Below are positions 46,160-54,048 of a DNA stretch of 64,000 bases, in pieces (within the stretch, counting starts at the first letter, position 1; the number at the start of each line of letters is the position of its first letter). Where the stretch lies: NCBI RefSeq assembly GCF_000969825.1, contig NZ_KQ033920.1, positions 981,672 through 1,045,671 on the forward strand, read 5' to 3'. The notes below the pieces were generated by a model. That model had not been told where the DNA came from. It saw only the letters and a program-made list of their open reading frames with translations, and did no database searches. This stretch comes from Parabacteroides gordonii MS-1 = DSM 23371. GTDB taxonomy: Bacteria; Bacteroidota; Bacteroidia; Bacteroidales; Tannerellaceae. A program made the translations under genes and the position numbers.

Positions 46160-46360
46160 TCACTGATAGATGAAAAACAATCGTCTGTAGTGACTCGCTC
46201 GGACAATCATTTTCCCATCAAGGGATGTCAGCATGTGACAAAAAATATGAGGTCTATTCATATCTGATTTTATAATGTATTTAAGAAATAACATTACTCC
46301 TATCAAAATAAGCAACAAGCCGGATATCTGGATGAAAATTAGACTTCCACATAGGAACAT
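46160..46360 (-). pseudogene. Fragments of a membrane protein and a RibD/DHFR-type gene
   Basis: One open frame of 66 codons. Its first half (46360-46262) encodes a hydrophobic helix, SLIFIQISGLLLILIGVMLF, resembling the last helix of a small transporter. At 46261 an ATG begins MNRPHIFCHMLTSLDGK, the typical N-terminus of RibD-like reductase-family proteins, but similarity stops after the DGK and the frame ends 16 codons later. Both look like remnants of longer genes. Confidence 0.5.
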
Positions 46361-46380
46361 CTAATAATAAAATCCAAAGT

Positions 46381-46539
46381 GCAGTGGAAAAGGCGATGAT
46401 AGCCACAAAGCTGTTCCTCACTCTGGGCGAGTCGATTAAGATAGACCATAACAAACTACTCTGCCAGAAAGGATGGCTGCTGGCGTTCCATCCCGATTTG
46501 CTGCATGTTGGCTCAAAATTAAATAATTCCAAGATATGA
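46381..46539 (+). pseudogene. Fragment of an AraC-family regulator N-domain
   Basis: The frame AVEKAMIATKLFLTL...CQKGWLLAFHPDLLH resembles the segment of AraC-type regulators before the HTH (GWxLxFHPDLLxG). There is no start codon with a plausible beginning and no HTH follows; the frame stops at 46539. It is read as debris of a broken regulator gene. Confidence 0.45.
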
Positions 46540-46636
46540 AACCCTCAGATTCGAATCTCTCATCTACGCCACGGTACCCATAGATCAAGCGACAGAGTTA
46601 GCTATACGCAATCTGATAAAAATGGGGATATTCTAA
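46532..46636 (+). pseudogene. C-terminal gene fragment of unknown family
   Basis: A coding-like frame without a start reads RYETLRFESLIYATVPIDQ and then ATELAIRNLIKMGIF before a stop. The composition is protein-like, and a C-terminal tail is likely, but I do not recognise the family. It overlaps the end of the preceding fragment by eight bases in another frame. Confidence 0.3.
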
Positions 46637-46711
46637 TGATACGAATGATATTATTTCAACGTTTACTGATGAAAATAAACAATAATATTATATAGAATGA
46701 TTTATTGTTTA

Positions 46712-46719
46712 TATTTTTG
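46712..46719 (+). promoter_or_regulatory. Ntn-hydrolase gene -7 element
   Basis: TATTTTTG matches TAnnTTTG, 28 bases before the start at 46747. The upstream sequence is AT-rich with no clear -33. Confidence 0.45.
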
Positions 46720-46746
46720 CTGCTAAATATATAACGCCTGTTCATC

Positions 46747-47958
46747 ATGAAAAAACTCGTCTTATCATTCATTCTCTGTTTTTGTTTTTCACTCCAGCAG
46801 CAACAAGCTTGTACCTCTGTTATTATCTCAGGGAAAGCGACACCCGACGGACGTCCTTTGATGTGGAAACACCGGGACACCGAAGCTCCTTACAACCATA
46901 TCGCCTATATCGATGAAGGCGGTTACCGTTTCCTGGGACTGGTAAACAGTGACGATCCGAACGGAGCCGTCTGGACAGGCAGCAACGAAGCCGGCTTCTC
47001 CATTATGAATACAGCTTCATTCAATCTAAAGGATGATGATGTAAAAGAGATGGATCACGAAGGACTGTTGATGCGGCAGGCACTGAAAACCTGTAAGACC
47101 ATACAGGACTTCGAACATCTGCTCGATACCTTACAGCGTCCTTTACGGGTGGAAGCCAACTTCGGAGTAATCGATGCGTATGGTGGTGCGGCATATTACG
47201 AAACGAACAACGAACGTTACTATAAAAAAGACGTCAACGATACCGGTTTAGCTCCTGACGGTTACCTCATCTATACGAACTTTTCTTTCGAAGGCCGTAC
47301 AGATGAAGGTTTGGGGTATATCCGTTACGATAGTGCACGGAAAATATTCAAACAAATGGAAAAGAAAGGATTTACACCGGAACGCATCTTTCAGGAAGCC
47401 TCACGCTCATTCTATAATAGTTTACTGGATATAGACCTGAAAAATCCGGATGAAAGCCCGAACAAACATTCCGGTTGGTTCGTAGAACAGGATTTCATTC
47501 CCCGTTCAGAAAGTACGGCTTCTATCGTAATACAGGGAGTAAAACCGGGCATGTCGCCGGAACATACGGTTATGTGGACTATGCTAGGATATCCGCCGAC
47601 CTCTATCGCTTTGCCGTTATGGGTAAAAACGGGGAAAGACCAGCCTTCCTTCATACAGTACGATGCCGCTTTACAGACTGCCCCGCTCTGCTATTATGCC
47701 TCCCGCCTGAAAGATAAAGTTTACTCCATATACCGCGGTAACGGACAGAAATATCTCCATTGGCAACTTCTATGGAATGATGAAAACACCGGCTATATCC
47801 AACAATTGCAGGATGCGGAAACTCAGATCTTCCGATTATTTGAAACAATATCTTCTACTAACGACAAACAGTTTCCGGATACGGAAAAAATAAAAGCATC
47901 CTACAAACAGGCTGAATCTATTATCACGACTACCTACCGGCAACTGGATGCTTTGTAA
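46747..47958 (+). CDS. Exported C45/choloylglycine-type Ntn hydrolase
   Basis: 403 residues. A signal peptide ends at QQQQA, exposing Cys22 in CTSVIISGKATPDGRPLMWKH. In Ntn hydrolases this new N-terminal Cys is the nucleophile, and here the signal cleavage itself would unmask it. The next marks are RDTE, FGVIDAYGGAAYYETNN and YTNFSFEG, similar to the acyl-CoA:6-aminopenicillanate / carcinine hydrolase group. It should cleave a linear amide bond in the periplasm; the substrate is unknown and bile-salt hydrolase activity cannot be claimed. Single gene beside decayed DNA. Confidence 0.8.
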   Translation: MKKLVLSFILCFCFSLQQQQACTSVIISGKATPDGRPLMWKHRDTEAPYNHIAYIDEGGYRFLGLVNSDDPNGAVWTGSNEAGFSIMNTASFNLKDDDVKEMDHEGLLMRQALKTCKTIQDFEHLLDTLQRPLRVEANFGVIDAYGGAAYYETNNERYYKKDVNDTGLAPDGYLIYTNFSFEGRTDEGLGYIRYDSARKIFKQMEKKGFTPERIFQEASRSFYNSLLDIDLKNPDESPNKHSGWFVEQDFIPRSESTASIVIQGVKPGMSPEHTVMWTMLGYPPTSIALPLWVKTGKDQPSFIQYDAALQTAPLCYYASRLKDKVYSIYRGNGQKYLHWQLLWNDENTGYIQQLQDAETQIFRLFETISSTNDKQFPDTEKIKASYKQAESIITTTYRQLDAL

Positions 47959-47980
47959 GAAGCTATCCGCAAAGGATCAG

Positions 47981-50839
47981 TTAGAAAGTAATTGAAAACA
48001 GCATTTCCGCCTGGAACTTGCCATAATCGATCGGTTGTATCAAACGCACTCCGGTGGTAAGCGGGAACGTCATACGAAGAACATTCCAGTCAAAGATCAG
48101 GTCTGTTCCACATGAACTCTGTGTTGTCCATCCACCCTGTTCACGAGCCTGGTTGCGGGTCAGATCGTAAAAAAGATTGGCTCTCAGGCGACGGATATAA
48201 GCGAACTGACCGATGCTGAGATCCGGGGAAATAATTGAAAAAGCATAATCGGCCTTGAACGCCCACTGCTGATGGGTCTGATACAAATAATCGTACCCTC
48301 TTGTTTCATCCAGCAGACGCTTGGGAAGATATAGTGCTTTTCCATTCAGATTCTGATACTGATAACCGGCACGAAGCATCAAACTATGGTTACGGATAAT
48401 TCCCGGCCAGTAGGTTGTCAGGCGAGCCGCATACAAATCCCCGTAGTTTTCGCCATTAAACGGTGAGTTCAGATATTGCAGGCGAACCTGATACCCCCAG
48501 CGTGGCAAAATATCACGTTGGGCAAGCTGCCTGTAATTATAAAATCGTACTTCCGGTAAAATATACTGGAAATTGCGATACTTCCTGCTATCATACTGCT
48601 GATACTTATCATTCGTAAAATAATAAGTCAGAGACGGCTGAATACCCCGTACATAATGATTCTTCGTCAGGTTGAAAGGCAAATAAACACGTACATCCGC
48701 TTTCAACAAGTTTCGGTCGGTATAGCGTAACCGGGAAATTTCTTTTCCTTCCTCATTCTTCTCCCAACTCATATCGAACGCTTTCTCCCCATAATCCACA
48801 GCCAGGTCAATCACCGGGAACCATCCTTTATAGGTAAAGGCCATCCTACCGTGATGATATCCTTTTTTGTAATACCAGCCGGCTTGCATAATAGCCGTGT
48901 TCAGCGAATTCTGCGATAAGACCATAACACCCGGTTTGACAATCGTAGCTAAATCATCGGCTCCACTGCTCATCGCTTCCGCCACATCGTAATAGAAAGG
49001 AGCCCAGCTATGTATTTTAAATGTATGCAATCCTTTCCGGTATGGAACAGGATTGAATGCAACCGAGTCCAACGGGGCAACATCCAGATTAAACTGCTCC
49101 TGGGCCGCCAGTGTTTCAGCTAACGGGAAACGATATGGTTCTCCCAGATCCGTAACCTGTTCCAACAAACTATCTGTCGGCAGGGAAGCTACCCGGTATC
49201 CTTTAGCCTGATAATCGGAAAAATAAAGTCTGTCTCCTTGTGAAGAAAAGGCTGGGTCGAAAGCACCGAACCGGGAAGAGGTCAGCCGGTAAGCAACAGT
49301 ATCCGGTAAATTTAGCGTATAGATATTATTGGTACCCGAAGCACCGGATTCAAAGAATAAACGTCCCTTGTACCAGATCGGTGAAGTTATATTGGCCGTC
49401 GTATTTAATATCTCATTCCAATTACCAGTCAGTAAATCCAACTGCAAAAGACTTATTCCGCCATCATTAACGGCTACGGCAACCACTGTATCATTCCCGG
49501 CAAATGTCAATTCCTTAATAAAAGCATTCTCCGGAACATCAAACCCGATCTGTTCTTTCCCGGTTTCCAGGTCGACCAGCACCAACTGATTTTTACCATC
49601 GATGGCAAAACGGGAAACAGCCGCCCTCTTTTCCTGCTCATCGATTGCAGGAGCCAGATAACGTTGGCGGGGAGTAAGTGTTGTAATGCGTTTTTCCTCC
49701 GGATCATACCGCTTCAGCACCGAATAGTTTTCATGTGTCCAACGAATTCCCGGAACGATCTCCGTCCAGTACACATGCCCGTTACGGATATGCAAACGGC
49801 TATTGATCCGGCCGATATAAGTCAAACGTTCTTCCTTCCCGTCCGTCAGCAGGACAAGAAAATTCAAATCGTCCAGACTCGATTTGACGGCTATGATCGT
49901 AGAGTCGTTCAGTAGCTGGGGATATCGGTATGATGTATATTTTTTTACTTTAGGAGAAGAATAAGAAGGAACAACTACACCTGTGTCCTGCTTCTCCCAT
50001 TCATTTTTAAGATAGTCGAACGTCTCTTTGTAATGTTCATTTATACTGACACCCGCATGGTGTTTGAAAGCGGCAGAGAAAAGAAACGGGACGGAGATGT
50101 AGCGGCTTGTCGTTTTATCCCATATATCGCTGCCATAACGATACCTGGCATAAGAAGTCATGTCATACCCCAGCGCATAATAATCCCCCGTATAATCTTT
50201 ATAGGAACCCAATAATAATTTATCGAGCGAAAATAATTCTCCATCCCCGAGCATTTGTGCCCGATACGTCATATTGAATTCCGGCAATCGTCCGCGGCCG
50301 GCGTTCGACATGGCCGTTTCCGTACTTACTGCATCCCCTTCCAGAAACCAGGATGGCATAAAGAAAGCAGCCACTCCCGCAGCTTGTTCACCTATTATAT
50401 AGTATAAAGGCCTGAAAATACCATGCATCAGTTTTCCCATCTGAATTACATGACGCGACTCATGCAGTACCAGGTGTTTATCCCAGCTCTGCGCATCCAG
50501 TTTCGACGAGGGTGTCGTAATCAGTTCCATTCGTCGCGGTGCCCACGATACCAATCCGTTGGACGACATGCTGGCCGGATGAAGAATGACCGGAAACTTT
50601 TTCTTCATCGGTTCCCCTATCGTCTTTTTGACATGCGGGTAAACATTCTCCAGATACAAAGCATATCGATAAGCCATCGAATCATTTCCCTGAGGATAGA
50701 TCAGATTGTAGTGCGGCAGTTTCGCCACATTCCATTTGAAACGGGCAGGATCTGTTCCATAATCCAGAAACTGGGCATGTAAATCAGAAGTGATCAGCGA
50801 ACAGGCTGATAATATGAAAAGGTATCTTAATATCGACAT
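47981..50839 (-). CDS. Gluzincin protease / beta-propeller / outer-membrane barrel fusion
   Basis: 952 residues with a signal peptide ending at DLHAQ. The N-terminal ~270 residues hold a zinc-protease site: His126 and His130 in HESRH, with Glu167 in WFLEGDA as the likely third ligand. Residues ~290-590 are WD40/TolB-like propeller blades (SSQGDRLYFSDYQAKGYRV). The last ~330 residues are amphipathic strands ending in a terminal Phe (MLFSITF), the signal for outer-membrane barrel assembly. The protein would display or hold a metalloprotease at the outer membrane. Substrate unknown. Not in an operon. Confidence 0.78.
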   Translation of the reverse strand: MSILRYLFILSACSLITSDLHAQFLDYGTDPARFKWNVAKLPHYNLIYPQGNDSMAYRYALYLENVYPHVKKTIGEPMKKKFPVILHPASMSSNGLVSWAPRRMELITTPSSKLDAQSWDKHLVLHESRHVIQMGKLMHGIFRPLYYIIGEQAAGVAAFFMPSWFLEGDAVSTETAMSNAGRGRLPEFNMTYRAQMLGDGELFSLDKLLLGSYKDYTGDYYALGYDMTSYARYRYGSDIWDKTTSRYISVPFLFSAAFKHHAGVSINEHYKETFDYLKNEWEKQDTGVVVPSYSSPKVKKYTSYRYPQLLNDSTIIAVKSSLDDLNFLVLLTDGKEERLTYIGRINSRLHIRNGHVYWTEIVPGIRWTHENYSVLKRYDPEEKRITTLTPRQRYLAPAIDEQEKRAAVSRFAIDGKNQLVLVDLETGKEQIGFDVPENAFIKELTFAGNDTVVAVAVNDGGISLLQLDLLTGNWNEILNTTANITSPIWYKGRLFFESGASGTNNIYTLNLPDTVAYRLTSSRFGAFDPAFSSQGDRLYFSDYQAKGYRVASLPTDSLLEQVTDLGEPYRFPLAETLAAQEQFNLDVAPLDSVAFNPVPYRKGLHTFKIHSWAPFYYDVAEAMSSGADDLATIVKPGVMVLSQNSLNTAIMQAGWYYKKGYHHGRMAFTYKGWFPVIDLAVDYGEKAFDMSWEKNEEGKEISRLRYTDRNLLKADVRVYLPFNLTKNHYVRGIQPSLTYYFTNDKYQQYDSRKYRNFQYILPEVRFYNYRQLAQRDILPRWGYQVRLQYLNSPFNGENYGDLYAARLTTYWPGIIRNHSLMLRAGYQYQNLNGKALYLPKRLLDETRGYDYLYQTHQQWAFKADYAFSIISPDLSIGQFAYIRRLRANLFYDLTRNQAREQGGWTTQSSCGTDLIFDWNVLRMTFPLTTGVRLIQPIDYGKFQAEMLFSITF

Positions 50840-50865
50840 CTGGCTATCTTATAGGAAATAAGGCG

Positions 50866-50873
50866 CAAAGCTA
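50866..50873 (-). promoter_or_regulatory. -7 element of the gluzincin-barrel gene
   Basis: Minus-strand TAGCTTTG is a full match to TAnnTTTG, 27 bases before the start at 50839. The -33 spacing is longer than usual. Confidence 0.5.
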
Positions 50874-51010
50874 TAAAATAAAATGGACTTTTTATAGCAA
50901 AACATATATGCTTTGACAACAAAAGATATATGCTTTGATGACAGAACATATATCTTTTGCTATCCGGGAAGTGTACCTGCTATATCTAAATTCATCGTTT
51001 CAACAAGAAT

Positions 51011-51082
51011 CAACCTATTTCGGTTGTTTTCCTCAAATCAACCCAAACAGGTTGTTTTTATTAAATCAACCCAAACAGGTTG
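51011..51082. promoter_or_regulatory. Triple operator array upstream of satD
   Basis: CAACC-N6-GGTTG occurs at 51011-51026, 51039-51054 and 51067-51082, exactly 28 bp apart. The second and third share CAACCCAAACAGGTTG and flanking AAAT; the first has TATTTC as spacer. The third copy ends in the TTG (51080-51082) that forms the -33 box of the satD promoter, so a bound protein would block or guide RNA polymerase. Confidence 0.75.
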
Positions 51083-51109
51083 TTCTTTTAATAAATATCA
51101 GTATATTTG
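51080..51109 (+). promoter_or_regulatory. satD promoter
   Basis: TTG at 51080-51082, a 19-bp spacer and TATATTTG at 51102-51109 fit the Bacteroidota consensus. The leader to the ATG at 51139 is about 23 bases. Confidence 0.7.
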
Positions 51110-51138
51110 CTTTCGGATAAAAACCTTTCCATAAATAT

Positions 51139-51780
51139 ATGAAAATAAAAGGAGTAATTACAGGAGATATCATTCAGTCTACTCACATAAATCCAGCAGA
51201 CAGAAATCTATTGTTGGACACTATTCAGGGTATTGTACAATACACCCGAAAATGGGGAGAGATCCGCCTGGATATCTATCGCGGCGACAGCTTTCAAATA
51301 CTAGTGGACAACCCCATACAAGCATTAAGGATTACTCTGTTGATACGAGCCGGATTGCAGGCTAAGTCACCCACCGCTTTCCGATGGGATGCGCGGGTTG
51401 CATTAGGTCTGGGAACAATCGACTTTGAAAAAGAACAAAGTGTAATCGAATCCGATGGAGAAGCTTTCCGTAACTCCGGTTGGGAATTTGATAAATTAGG
51501 CCGTTCAAAAAAGATGGCAATCAGAACTCCCTGGGAAAACTTCAATGAAGAATTTATAGTCAGTACCGCTTTGGTCGACGATATTGTTTCGAATTGGACG
51601 ATCACACAGGCTCAGGCAATATTTTTGTTTCTATCAACCGGCAAAACGCAAAAAGAGATTGCCGATGATTTACGAAAATCATCACAAGCAATCAGCAAAC
51701 TATTAATTGGGGGAAAAGTAAACTTAATAGAACTTTACCTGAATCGCTATGAACAATTGACAACAACCTTAATACAATAA
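51139..51780 (+). CDS. SatD-family protein with C-terminal HTH
   Basis: 213 residues. The N-terminal ~135 residues match the SatD family, first named in the Streptococcus mutans secretion/acid-tolerance operon; its biochemical function is unknown. By eye this part follows a class III nucleotide-cyclase pattern: ITGDIIQST with Asp10, YRGDSFQILV with Asp50, then ARVALGLGTIDF. Both metal-type aspartates are present. Residues ~155-192 form a helix-turn-helix (TGKTQKEIADDLRKSSQAIS). It could be a ligand- or nucleotide-dependent regulator acting on the dyads upstream. The DUF3307 gene follows after five bases. Confidence 0.8.
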   Translation: MKIKGVITGDIIQSTHINPADRNLLLDTIQGIVQYTRKWGEIRLDIYRGDSFQILVDNPIQALRITLLIRAGLQAKSPTAFRWDARVALGLGTIDFEKEQSVIESDGEAFRNSGWEFDKLGRSKKMAIRTPWENFNEEFIVSTALVDDIVSNWTITQAQAIFLFLSTGKTQKEIADDLRKSSQAISKLLIGGKVNLIELYLNRYEQLTTTLIQ

Positions 51781-51785
51781 TAATT

Positions 51786-52520
51786 ATGGAATTAACAGAC
51801 CTGAATCTTTTACTAAAACTATTATTCTCCCATTTGATTGTAGATTTCATTTTACAAACAAATAAAATTGTTAGAAAAAAACGGGAAGGTAAATACCAAT
51901 ATCATATCATCCACAGCCTGACACAAGCCTTAGTTACTTATATTGTTGCAGGACTATGGAATTGTTGGTTCATTATTCCTATTATTTTCATAACACATTT
52001 CGCCATCGACTTATGGAAAATCACTCAGAAAGAGAAACTATATTCATTTATCATAGATCAGGTCTTACACATCCTGGTACTTTGTACGTTATGGGTGGTA
52101 ATAACCAAACAATATGCAGCTGTCGGAGATATACTTCAAAACATTATGAAATGTGACAAATGTTGGATATATCTGATCGGTTATCTGCTTATACTAAAAC
52201 CTGCATCTATATTCCTCGGACTGTTCACCAAACGATGGAGAGAGAAAGGTAACGTATCTGAAAGTCTTCAAAATGCAGGTCAATGGATTGGCTATCTCGA
52301 ACGAATATTGATTATAACTTTTATATTGATTGGAAAAATTGAAGCAATAGGATTTCTTTTAGCTGCCAAATCTATTTTTCGATTTGGAGAATTGAATAAA
52401 AGTAAAGAAATCAAAACCACTGAGTATGTTCTGATCGGGACACTTGCCAGTTTCACCATTGCCATAATTATAGGGCTTATTATGAATTGGCTTTCTACTT
52501 ATCCGGGAAGTGTTATTTAG
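51786..52520 (+). CDS. DUF3307 membrane protein
   Basis: 244 residues with about six to seven membrane helices. The first segment LLFSHLIVDFILQTNKIVRKK and YHIIHSLTQALVTYIV are typical of DUF3307, with conserved His and Asp residues in the membrane (SHLIVDF, HSL, THFAIDLWK). No enzymatic role is known. It is paired with SatD in the same order here, with a five-base gap, so the two form a two-gene operon. It might be a membrane effector or transporter under SatD control; this is inference. Confidence 0.82.
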   Translation: MELTDLNLLLKLLFSHLIVDFILQTNKIVRKKREGKYQYHIIHSLTQALVTYIVAGLWNCWFIIPIIFITHFAIDLWKITQKEKLYSFIIDQVLHILVLCTLWVVITKQYAAVGDILQNIMKCDKCWIYLIGYLLILKPASIFLGLFTKRWREKGNVSESLQNAGQWIGYLERILIITFILIGKIEAIGFLLAAKSIFRFGELNKSKEIKTTEYVLIGTLASFTIAIIIGLIMNWLSTYPGSVI

Positions 52521-52527
52521 TCTTATC
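52509..52527. promoter_or_regulatory. 19-bp element shared with the 42.9-kb barrel gene
   Basis: AGTGTTATTTAGTCTTATC is identical to 42904-42922. It spans the DUF3307 stop codon and lies 60-78 bases before the histidine kinase start, so it could be the binding site of the response regulator encoded downstream. Confidence 0.5.
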
Positions 52528-52556
52528 ATAACCCCGAAACTCCCGAACTTATCCAT

Positions 52557-52564
52557 TACTTTTG
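52557..52564 (+). promoter_or_regulatory. Histidine kinase operon -7 element
   Basis: TACTTTTG matches TAnnTTTG, 22 bases before the kinase start. There is no standard -33; the shared 19-bp element lies about 30 bp upstream, where an activator could replace it. Confidence 0.5.
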
Positions 52565-52586
52565 TCTGAAAGAAGAGGTTTTAGAC

Positions 52587-54035
52587 ATGAAAACAAAATT
52601 AAGCTTTAAGATTATAGCCGCTTTGATCAGTATATCATTGGCGGCACTGTTGTTCTCACAGGGATACTGGCTGAAAGGATTGTACGACTCAACCTCGAAG
52701 CAAATCAACGATAACATAGAGGAAGCCATGCGTATGGCTGATTACAAGGAAGTATTTTTCCGCATCGACGAACTGACCCAAGGAGATGTTCACGGAGAGA
52801 TAAATCAACGTCTTTCCTTTTCAAAAGAAGAGGATGAAGAAACTGAAAAAGTAGGGATGATGGATACTTTTGCCGTCCATACGGATAAGAATCCATTCAA
52901 AAACGAGGATATAGCAAACTCCCTGAACGAATACCTGAGCTTGCTTACCAACCTGGAAGGACAAATACAGCAAGCCCTCCACCTCAAAATAGACTCGCTC
53001 ATGCCAATCAGCTATAATAAATACGATAGCCTTCTTTCCATAGAACTCAAACAACATGATATTTTTGTTCCTCACAAACTGGAAGTCGTACAATTGGTCG
53101 ACAGTTTGCCGGAAGTAGTAGTGACTTTCCTGTCTGCCGACTCTTTGAAAACGGCTGAGAACTGGAATAAAGCCATCCAATTCAACTATCCGATCTCTAC
53201 ACAATCGGAACAATATTACCAGTTAACATTAAATACGCCTTCTCTACTGGTATTCAAACAGATGGCCGGAATACTCATCTCCTCCCTCCTGCTCGTGATC
53301 CTGATCCTGATAGCTTTCATCTATCTGATCCATACTATTCTCCGGCAAAAGACCGTAGAAGAATTGAAAACGGACTTCACCAACAATATGACACACGAAC
53401 TGAAAACGCCGATATCCGTTGCTTACGCGGCCAACGACGTATTACTCAATTACGACAACAACGCCAACGAGAAACAAAAGAAATACCTCGGAATTATCCG
53501 TGAACAACTGACCCAGCTAAGCGGCCTGGTCGAACAGATCCTTACGCTTTCGGTAGAGAATCGTAATACATTCCGTCTGAAACAGGAATCGATTCCTATC
53601 ACGGATATCATTCCTCCGCTCATTGAACAACACAAGTTGAAGGCCGGTAAGCCTGTCAACTTCACCGTAAATATCCCGGACAACATTGCAGTATTTGCAG
53701 ACCGTACGCATTTCTATAATATGTTGGGAAACCTGATCGATAATGCCGTGAAATATTCGGGAGATAAACCTTGTGATATCTCCATACAGGCAGAGACACA
53801 AGCAAACGGGATCCGTATCTCCGTTACCGACAACGGAATCGGTATCAGTGAAGCCAGCCTGCCACATATATTCGATAAGTTCTACCGGGTACCCAGCGGT
53901 AACCTGCATAATGTAAAAGGATTCGGCCTGGGACTTTATTACGTAAAGGACATGATGGCCAAACACGGAGGATCGGTATCCGTAAAAAGCCAACCGGGCA
54001 AAGGAACCACATTTACCCTCCATTTTAAAAACTGA
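52587..54035 (+). CDS. Membrane sensor histidine kinase
   Basis: 482 residues. Membrane helices near 8-28 and 225-250 enclose a ~195-residue extracytoplasmic sensor region. The dimerisation domain has the phospho-acceptor His270 in MTHELKTP. The ATPase domain shows the N box NLIDNAVKYS, G1 DNGIGI and G2 GFGLGLYYV. It autophosphorylates and passes phosphate to the OmpR-type regulator 13 bases downstream. The signal is unknown. RprX-like kinases of Bacteroides are similar in layout, but I cannot assign the name. Confidence 0.93.
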   Translation: MKTKLSFKIIAALISISLAALLFSQGYWLKGLYDSTSKQINDNIEEAMRMADYKEVFFRIDELTQGDVHGEINQRLSFSKEEDEETEKVGMMDTFAVHTDKNPFKNEDIANSLNEYLSLLTNLEGQIQQALHLKIDSLMPISYNKYDSLLSIELKQHDIFVPHKLEVVQLVDSLPEVVVTFLSADSLKTAENWNKAIQFNYPISTQSEQYYQLTLNTPSLLVFKQMAGILISSLLLVILILIAFIYLIHTILRQKTVEELKTDFTNNMTHELKTPISVAYAANDVLLNYDNNANEKQKKYLGIIREQLTQLSGLVEQILTLSVENRNTFRLKQESIPITDIIPPLIEQHKLKAGKPVNFTVNIPDNIAVFADRTHFYNMLGNLIDNAVKYSGDKPCDISIQAETQANGIRISVTDNGIGISEASLPHIFDKFYRVPSGNLHNVKGFGLGLYYVKDMMAKHGGSVSVKSQPGKGTTFTLHFKN

Positions 54036-54048
54036 AAAAGAGAAGAAT

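Noticed and set aside
46544-46572. tRNA 3'-end-like sequence TTCGAATCTCTCATCTACGCCA, possible attachment site
   Set aside because: Counting from the T loop it is one base short of the 5+7+1+CCA layout, the T stem does not pair, and no 5' half exists. A scar remains possible but is not supported.
46747-47958. Bile-salt hydrolase
   Set aside because: The N-terminal Cys and fold fit Ntn hydrolases broadly, but no bile-salt-specific residues could be confirmed, and similarity is closer to the C45/carcinine hydrolase group.
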